Shown in pieces: positions 7,487 to 11,513 of a DNA stretch of 11,513 nucleotides. Source of the stretch: CAYSAA01 sp964428905. Its GTDB lineage: Bacteria > Atribacterota > Phoenicimicrobiia > Phoenicimicrobiales > Stramentimicrobiaceae. Position 1 is the stretch's first letter. Each line of letters begins with the position of its first letter. The notes under the pieces were generated by a model. The model saw nothing but the letters and a program-made list of their open reading frames with translations. It had not been told where the DNA came from and made no database searches. The DNA lies in NCBI GenBank assembly GCA_964428905.1, contig CAYSAA010000124.1, forward strand, positions 1-11,513, given 5' to 3'. A program made the position numbers and the translations under genes.

Positions 7487-8374
7487 TTACTCTTGTTCTT
7501 CTTCCTTTACTTCTTTTTCTTGGAGTAATTCAACATTCTTTTCAATTACTGCCTGGTCTTCAGTATTCTGTAAATACTGATCAAATGCTTCTTGTTGTCG
7601 CAAGGGAAGCATTTCGTTTTCAATTTCTCCTTTTACTTCAGCGAGTTCTCTATACCTTGATGGATTTTTTTCTACTACCTTAAAAATATGGAATCCTTTT
7701 TCAGTCGGAATAATTTCACTAATTTCGCCGGTATTCAATACGAATAATTGTTCTTCGATTTCAGCCGTCAATGTGCCTTTGCTTATAAAACCGATATCCC
7801 CACCCATGGAAGCTGTGGAAGCTATGGATGATTCCTTGGCTAAGGTATCAAATTCCTGACCTTCCTCTAATTTTTGAACGATTTCTTCAGCTTTTTCTTT
7901 TGTCTCAACCAGAATATCGAGGGCATGTACTTCTTCCTCCAGCCAATAATTTTCTTTGTTTTCTTCGTAATAGGAATTTATATCATCATCGTTCAAAGCT
8001 GTTTTTTCGATGATTTCTTTTTCCAATAAAGATTGAATTAGTATCTGATCGACCGTGTTTTTAATTTGAAAAGATATCTCAGGGTCCTCACTCAGGTTGA
8101 GCTCTTCTGCTTTTTGAATTAATAAGGTTTGGGTGATAAGTTGTTCCAGTACATCTTCCTTATTCAGTTGCATTTTATAATTGTCAGGGATCATTTCCCA
8201 GTATTTATCAAAATCCCCCAGTGTGATAATTTCATCATTAACAATAGCTAACGGTTTTTCTTGGTCACCCTGTTTCTGGTTAGCTGCTCCCTGTAAAGAG
8301 AAGGCAATAAGCACTAAAAAAGTGATGCAAAAAAAGGCTGTAATTTTAGATATTTTTCTCAATTTTATAAACAA
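7487..8374 (-). CDS. Secreted parvulin-like peptidyl-prolyl isomerase/chaperone (PrsA/SurA-like)
   Basis: This is probably an extracytoplasmic foldase. Residues 1-31 form a Sec signal: basic KLRKISK, a hydrophobic core (about 11-26), and a plausible signal peptidase I site after Gly29-Ala30-Ala31. There is no lipobox; the only Cys near the N terminus, Cys16, lies inside the hydrophobic core, so it does not look like the lipoprotein PrsA of Bacillus. Residues 40-140 match the SurA-N/trigger-like helical domain (AIVNDEIITLGDFDKYW, then VLEQLITQTLLIQKAEELNL). Residues 147-235 are a parvulin domain, with GGDIGFISKG (191-200), FVLNTGEIS and GFHIFKV (His229). The tail is very acidic. The conserved His of the usual ASHILV strand is Asp153 (ALDILV), and the usual S-x-D-x-x-S loop reads SSIASTAS, so isomerase activity is doubtful and a chaperone role is possible. 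At 295 aa it is normal size for the family. The gene lies convergent to pcrA and divergent from ligA. Confidence 0.85.
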   Translation of the reverse strand: MFIKLRKISKITAFFCITFLVLIAFSLQGAANQKQGDQEKPLAIVNDEIITLGDFDKYWEMIPDNYKMQLNKEDVLEQLITQTLLIQKAEELNLSEDPEISFQIKNTVDQILIQSLLEKEIIEKTALNDDDINSYYEENKENYWLEEEVHALDILVETKEKAEEIVQKLEEGQEFDTLAKESSIASTASMGGDIGFISKGTLTAEIEEQLFVLNTGEISEIIPTEKGFHIFKVVEKNPSRYRELAEVKGEIENEMLPLRQQEAFDQYLQNTEDQAVIEKNVELLQEKEVKEEEQE

Positions 8375-8390
8375 TGATATTTTCTCCTTT
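8372..8390 (-). promoter_or_regulatory. Ribosome binding site fixing the TTG start of the foldase gene
   Basis: On the minus strand AAAGGAG (8390-8384) is followed by nine bases and TTG (8374-8372). The resulting N terminus MFIKLRKISK gives a well-formed signal-peptide n-region. No ATG lies in frame before the hydrophobic core, so TTG is the natural start. Confidence 0.75.
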
Positions 8391-8442
8391 CTAATTATTA
8401 GCTCATTATTTAATTACTGATACAATTTATTGAGACTGTTAA

Positions 8443-8471
8443 AGTTTACCATAACCGGTAGTATAAGTAAA
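8443..8471 (-). promoter_or_regulatory. Candidate sigma-70-type promoter for the foldase gene
   Basis: On the minus strand TTTACT (8471-8466) and TAAACT (8448-8443) are separated by exactly 17 bases, and a TGG precedes the -10 box, giving an extended -10. Each hexamer matches consensus at four of six positions. It lies about 70 bases upstream of the TTG start. In such AT-rich DNA chance matches are common. Confidence 0.3.
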
Positions 8472-8661
8472 GTGCGCAAGCATTTCTTTTGTGCAAGAAG
8501 CAATGATTTTGAATAGAATAAGGCCAAATGTTTTACAAGTTATGAGTCACTTCAGTAGATGCAAGAATACTATTGATTAATAGGTTGAGGTTGTTCCTTA
8601 TTTTGTTATATACTAACAGAAGAAATGCATACCCAGAATGATTCTATTTTGCAAAAAACGA

Positions 8662-8691
8662 TTACCAAAAAAGCAGGTTTTAATATATAAT
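8662..8691 (+). promoter_or_regulatory. Candidate sigma-70-type promoter for ligA
   Basis: TATAAT at 8686-8691 is a perfect -10 hexamer. TTACCA at 8662-8667 is a four-of-six -35 match with 18-base spacing. Transcription would start near 8698, giving a leader of roughly 75 bases before ligA. It is the best promoter-like element in the window. Confidence 0.45.
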
Positions 8692-8708
8692 GATAACTTA
8701 AGGGCCGT

Positions 8709-8720
8709 AGGTATGTACCT
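8709..8720. promoter_or_regulatory. Dyad AGGTA-TG-TACCT in the ligA leader (possible operator)
   Basis: A perfect 5+2+5 inverted repeat lies just downstream of the predicted ligA transcription start. The two-base centre is too small for an RNA hairpin loop, so if it is functional it is more likely a DNA site for a dimeric protein. No regulator is recognised. Confidence 0.25.
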
Positions 8721-8774
8721 GTATTTAATATAGTAATACCACACTTAATCATTTACATTTGAGGACTTAGTGAG

Positions 8775-10787
8775 ATGTCAACTAAAAATCATGAAGGAAT
8801 TGAAAAAGAAATCGATGAATTGCGAGAAGCTATAAGAAAAAATAATTACTACTATTATGTACTGGATAAACCTATTATTTCTGATTATGAATATGACCGC
8901 TTAATGAACCGTTTAATTGCTTTAGAAAAAGAATATCCTGACAAAGTTACCCCGGATTCACCCACTCAAAGAGTGGGAGCCAAGCCCCTGGAAGAATTTA
9001 ATACAGCCAGACACCTGGTACCAATGCTTAGTCTCTCTAATGCTTTTTCTGATCAGGAGCTATTGGATTTTGATCAGAGAATTAAAAAAATTATTTCTAA
9101 GCAGTCCCTCGATTATGTAGTAGAACTTAAAATTGATGGATTGGCCATAGCATTAGTTTACGAAGATAATATTCTCAAGCGTGGTGCAACCCGGGGAGAT
9201 GGCTTGGTAGGAGAGGATATTACTCAGAATGTAAGGACCATTAACAGTATACCCCTCAGGTTGAGGAATAATATAAAAATAGGGATCATTGAAGTCTATG
9301 GAGAAGTTTATATGAAAAAGGAAAGCTTCAAAAAACTGAATGAAGAGCGGCTGAAAAAAGGTGAAAATGTATTTGCAAACCCCAGGAATGCTGCAGCCGG
9401 TTCTGTACGTCAGCTTGATTCTACTATCACTGCGAAGCGTCAGCTGGATACCTTTATCTATCGTGCAACATTCCCGGAAGGGCATCATTTCAGTACACAC
9501 TTAGAAGTATTGGAATTTTTAAAAAATGCCGGGTTTAAAATTAACCCCAATATTAAACCATGTCATGATATATATGAAGCCATTGATTTCTGTCAATCAT
9601 GGAAAAATAAAAAAAACAAACTGAATTATGAGATTGACGGCATGGTTATCAAGGTCAATCAATTAGCATTAAGAGAAAAAATGGGCTCAACTTCAAAAAG
9701 CCCCCGTTGGGCAATGGCCTATAAATTTCCCGCAGAACAGATGACAACCGTTATTCAAGATATCATTGTAGGTGTAGGACGTACAGGGGCATTAACACCG
9801 GTTGCAATTTTGAATCCGATAACTATTTCGGGTTCAAAAGTACAACGGGCCACCCTACACAACGAAGACGAGATTAGGAGAAAAGATATCCGGGTTGGAG
9901 ATACTGTATTGATTCAAAAGGCAGGCGAAGTCATACCTGAGATTGTAAAGGTGATAAAAGAAAAACGTACTGGGAAAGAAAAAAAATTTCAGATGCCTAA
10001 TAAGTGTCCTGTGTGTGGTTCCAGGATAGTTAAAATTGATGATGAAGTAGTTTCCCGCTGTAACAACATATCCTGTCCGGCTCAAATCAAGGAAAGAATT
10101 AAACATTTTGTTTCCAGACAGGCTATGGATATAGACGGACTTGGTTCGGCACTTATTGAGCAATTGGTTGACAAAAAAATAATTAAGGATTTTGCTGATT
10201 TATATTATCTAAAAAAGGAAGACCTGATTAAATTAGACAGAATGGCTGATAAATCATCTGATAATATAATAAAGGCAATTAAAAAGAGCAAGGAAAGGCC
10301 TTTGTCAAATCTAATTTACGCTTTGGGTATACGTTATGTGGGTAATTATGCTTCTAAGCTACTTGCTCAAAGCATTGATAAACTCCTTGATTTATCAAAA
10401 ATGACCTGGGAAGAATTAGTGAATATGAAAGAACTTGGTCCAAAAATAGCTGAAAGTATTGTACTGTTTTTTCAAAAGAAGGAAAACATAGAAATAATTA
10501 AAAAATTAGAAGATGCTGGTGTTACCTTTACCTCGCAAGAAAAAAGTTCAGAAAAACAGACACTAAAAGAAGCTCAATTTGTATTAACCGGATCCCTGGA
10601 AAATTTTACCAGAGAAGAAGCAAGGGATAAGATTGAACAATTAGGAGGACGAGTTACCGGTAATGTTACAAAAAAAACAGATTATGTAGTAGTAGGAAAA
10701 GAACCAGGCCAAAAATACCAGAAAGCAAAGAAGATGAATATTAAGATTATTGAGGAGAAGGACTTCATAAAGATGTTAGAAAGGTAA
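8775..10787 (+). CDS. ligA: NAD+-dependent DNA ligase
   Basis: LigA seals nicks in duplex DNA during Okazaki-fragment joining and repair, using NAD+ as adenylate donor. The 670 residues contain the full domain order. Domain Ia has the NAD-binding Tyr-rich helix (NNYYYYVLDKPIISDYEYD, 23-41). The nucleotidyltransferase domain has the adenylated Lys119 in KIDGLA, then TRGDG (139-143) and EIDGMVIKVN (286-295). The OB fold includes VGVGRTGALTPVA (332-344) and ATLHNEDEI (359-367). A four-Cys zinc finger uses Cys411, Cys414, Cys429 and Cys434. The helix-hairpin-helix region spans about 450-580 (ALGIRYVGNYASKLLA, LGPKIAESI). The BRCT domain covers about 598-670 (FVLTGSLENFTREEAR, TDYVVVGKEPGQKYQKA). 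The ATG follows GAGG at ten bases. No domain is truncated and no key residue is missing. It stands divergent from the foldase gene and 77 bases before gatC, with no good terminator between. Confidence 0.97.
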   Translation: MSTKNHEGIEKEIDELREAIRKNNYYYYVLDKPIISDYEYDRLMNRLIALEKEYPDKVTPDSPTQRVGAKPLEEFNTARHLVPMLSLSNAFSDQELLDFDQRIKKIISKQSLDYVVELKIDGLAIALVYEDNILKRGATRGDGLVGEDITQNVRTINSIPLRLRNNIKIGIIEVYGEVYMKKESFKKLNEERLKKGENVFANPRNAAAGSVRQLDSTITAKRQLDTFIYRATFPEGHHFSTHLEVLEFLKNAGFKINPNIKPCHDIYEAIDFCQSWKNKKNKLNYEIDGMVIKVNQLALREKMGSTSKSPRWAMAYKFPAEQMTTVIQDIIVGVGRTGALTPVAILNPITISGSKVQRATLHNEDEIRRKDIRVGDTVLIQKAGEVIPEIVKVIKEKRTGKEKKFQMPNKCPVCGSRIVKIDDEVVSRCNNISCPAQIKERIKHFVSRQAMDIDGLGSALIEQLVDKKIIKDFADLYYLKKEDLIKLDRMADKSSDNIIKAIKKSKERPLSNLIYALGIRYVGNYASKLLAQSIDKLLDLSKMTWEELVNMKELGPKIAESIVLFFQKKENIEIIKKLEDAGVTFTSQEKSSEKQTLKEAQFVLTGSLENFTREEARDKIEQLGGRVTGNVTKKTDYVVVGKEPGQKYQKAKKMNIKIIEEKDFIKMLER

Positions 10788-10864
10788 TCTTTAAGTAAAT
10801 GAAACATGATGTTTTTTGCCTGAATTCCTAATAATGAAGGATAGGGAAATGAAAAGGAGTAATT

Positions 10865-11158
10865 ATGACTGACAAAATCATTGGGAAAAAAGATGTAGAG
10901 TATGTAGCGAAATTAGCTAAGGTGAGGTTAGATAACTCACAAAAAGAACTATTCCTAAAACAATTCAATGATATTCTCTCTTATTTTAAAAAATTAAATG
11001 AATTGGATACTGATCAGGTTGAACCTACCTCCTATATTCTCCACTCTTCTAATATGTTTCACGAAGATATTGTTAAGCCATCTTTACGGCAGGAAACAGT
11101 CTTAGGTTTGACCCAATATAAAAAGAATGGTTATTTTAAAGTACCCAGGATATTGTAG
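10865..11158 (+). CDS. gatC: Asp-tRNA(Asn)/Glu-tRNA(Gln) amidotransferase subunit C
   Basis: GatC is the small scaffold that holds the GatA amidase and GatB kinase/tRNA-binding subunits together in the enzyme converting misacylated Glu-tRNA(Gln) and/or Asp-tRNA(Asn) to the amidated forms. At 97 aa it has the usual length. Typical segments are VEYVAKLAKVRLD (13-25), LNELDTDQVEPTSYIL (near 45-60) and the C-terminal NGYFKVPRIL, whose counterpart wraps into GatA. The start is well defined: AAGGAG (10854-10859) is five bases before ATG. It lies 77 bases after ligA and is followed by gatA on the same strand, as in Firmicutes gatCAB operons. The protein has no catalytic residues of its own. Confidence 0.94.
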   Translation: MTDKIIGKKDVEYVAKLAKVRLDNSQKELFLKQFNDILSYFKKLNELDTDQVEPTSYILHSSNMFHEDIVKPSLRQETVLGLTQYKKNGYFKVPRIL

Positions 11159-11203
11159 AGAAATGAATAGATAAAAGATAGGAATCATAATGTTCAAAGA
11201 GAT

Positions 11204-11219
11204 AGGAGGAAGACTATTG
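11204..11219 (+). promoter_or_regulatory. Ribosome binding site favouring a TTG start for gatA
   Basis: AGGAGG (11204-11209) sits seven bases before TTG (11217-11219). An in-frame ATG exists at 11190 but has only a weak upstream site (TAGGA). The TTG start gives a protein beginning MQLNELKVTAYL, a good fit to the GatA N-terminal helix, and would leave 58 bases after gatC. Confidence 0.6.
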
Positions 11220-11513
11220 CAACTGAATGAACTAAAAGTGACAGCATACCTTGAGAAAATAAAACGAAGAGAGATATCTGTAGAACAGGTAATCAGGCAT
11301 ATATTTCATCAGATTGACCGGGTTGATCCAACATTAAAAGCTTTTTTGGCTATGAATCGCGAGTCAGCCTTCAGTGAAGCGATAAAAATGGATAAAATAA
11401 TAAAAGATGGTGATAATATACCAACTTTAGCCGGTCTACCTGTAGCAGTAAAAGACATCATTTGTACCCAGGGTATTGAGACTACCTGTGGCTCAAAAAT
11501 ATTAAAGGGTTTT
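11217..11513 (+). CDS. gatA: Asp-tRNA(Asn)/Glu-tRNA(Gln) amidotransferase subunit A (5' part, cut by window edge)
   Basis: GatA is the amidase-signature subunit that hydrolyses glutamine and supplies ammonia to the activated aminoacyl-tRNA held by GatB. Only the first 99 codons are in the window and the frame is still open at its end. The helix near residues 19-37 (EISVEQVIRHIFHQIDRVD), the segment LKAFLAMN and then LAGLPVAVKDI (71-81) are characteristic. Lys79 corresponds to the first Lys of the Ser-Ser-Lys amidase triad; the two serines lie beyond the edge. The start chosen is TTG, supported by AGGAGG; an alternative ATG 27 bases upstream adds nine residues. The gene directly follows gatC, so gatB is expected next. 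Other amidase-family members share this N-terminal pattern, but the gatC neighbour makes GatA clear. Confidence 0.92.
   Translation, partial: MQLNELKVTAYLEKIKRREISVEQVIRHIFHQIDRVDPTLKAFLAMNRESAFSEAIKMDKIIKDGDNIPTLAGLPVAVKDIICTQGIETTCGSKILKGF

Larger units (their letters stand above)
8375..8774. other. Divergent intergenic region between the foldase gene and ligA
   Basis: These 400 bases contain no credible gene; open stretches are short, lack ribosome binding sites and use no recognisable protein segment. The region should hold the promoters of both flanking genes, and candidates for each are listed separately. Small dyads are visible: ACCGGT within 8447-8460, AGAAT-G-ATTCT at 8635-8645 and AGGTA-TG-TACCT at 8709-8720. 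I do not recognise a riboswitch, T-box leader or known small RNA. Confidence 0.6.

Noticed and set aside
8538..8580. Short open frame starting at an ATG in the foldase-ligA intergenic region
   Set aside because: It is about a dozen codons, has no ribosome binding site and has no recognisable sequence.
9153..9500. 115-codon minus-strand open frame inside ligA
   Set aside because: It lies entirely opposite a conserved, complete LigA frame, and its translation shows no domain pattern. It is a shadow of the real gene.
10802..10817. Possible terminator after ligA: AAACA-TGA-TGTTT followed by Ts
   Set aside because: The stem is only five mostly A-T pairs with a three-base loop, too weak to terminate. 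ligA and gatC are more likely co-transcribed.
1..11513. Search for a novel defence, mobile, toxin-antitoxin or biosynthetic system
   Set aside because: Every substantial frame belongs to a recognised housekeeping family with intact motifs. No transposase, integrase, repeat-spacer array, tRNA-anchored junction or unexplained gene pair was seen.

Overview
This window comes from an AT-rich bacterial chromosome and consists almost entirely of housekeeping genes. Eight complete protein genes and one truncated gene are visible. I found no mobile element, CRISPR array, rRNA or tRNA gene, and I do not see a convincing undescribed system. The cluster pcrA/uvrD - ligA - gatC - gatA resembles the pcrA-ligA-(...)-gatCAB neighbourhood of Firmicutes such as Bacillus. 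PcrA carries the C-terminal Tudor-like domain typical of that lineage, and Shine-Dalgarno sequences are mostly good. A Clostridia-like organism or a low-GC candidate phylum such as Atribacterota would fit, but the sequence alone does not decide.

Layout: positions 1-256 are non-coding and hold a degenerate copy of a hairpin-forming repeat. Next comes a co-directional run purA (257-1537), purB (1600-2898, TTG start), a branched-chain aminotransferase gene ilvE (2965-3876) and a subgroup-I aspartate aminotransferase gene (3906-5096), closed by an intrinsic terminator at 5139-5188. The pcrA/uvrD-type helicase gene follows (5245-7425). It ends inside a hairpin that reads as a terminator on both strands and is shared with a convergent secreted parvulin-like foldase gene (8374-7487, minus strand, TTG start). 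A 400-base divergent intergenic region (8375-8774) separates that gene from ligA (8775-10787), gatC (10865-11158) and the first 99 codons of gatA (from 11217, cut by the window edge).

How the genes fit together: PurA and PurB convert IMP to AMP using aspartate and release fumarate, and the aspartate aminotransferase two genes downstream can make that aspartate. IlvE and the aspartate enzyme both connect amino-acid pools to glutamate/2-oxoglutarate. PcrA and LigA serve DNA repair and replication. GatC and GatA are two subunits of the amidotransferase that makes Gln-tRNA(Gln) and/or Asn-tRNA(Asn) indirectly.

The points most worth a second look are the foldase, whose parvulin domain lacks conserved catalytic-site residues and which has no lipoprotein cysteine; its inverted position between pcrA and ligA; the repeat at 40-85; and a Cys-rich loop in PurA.
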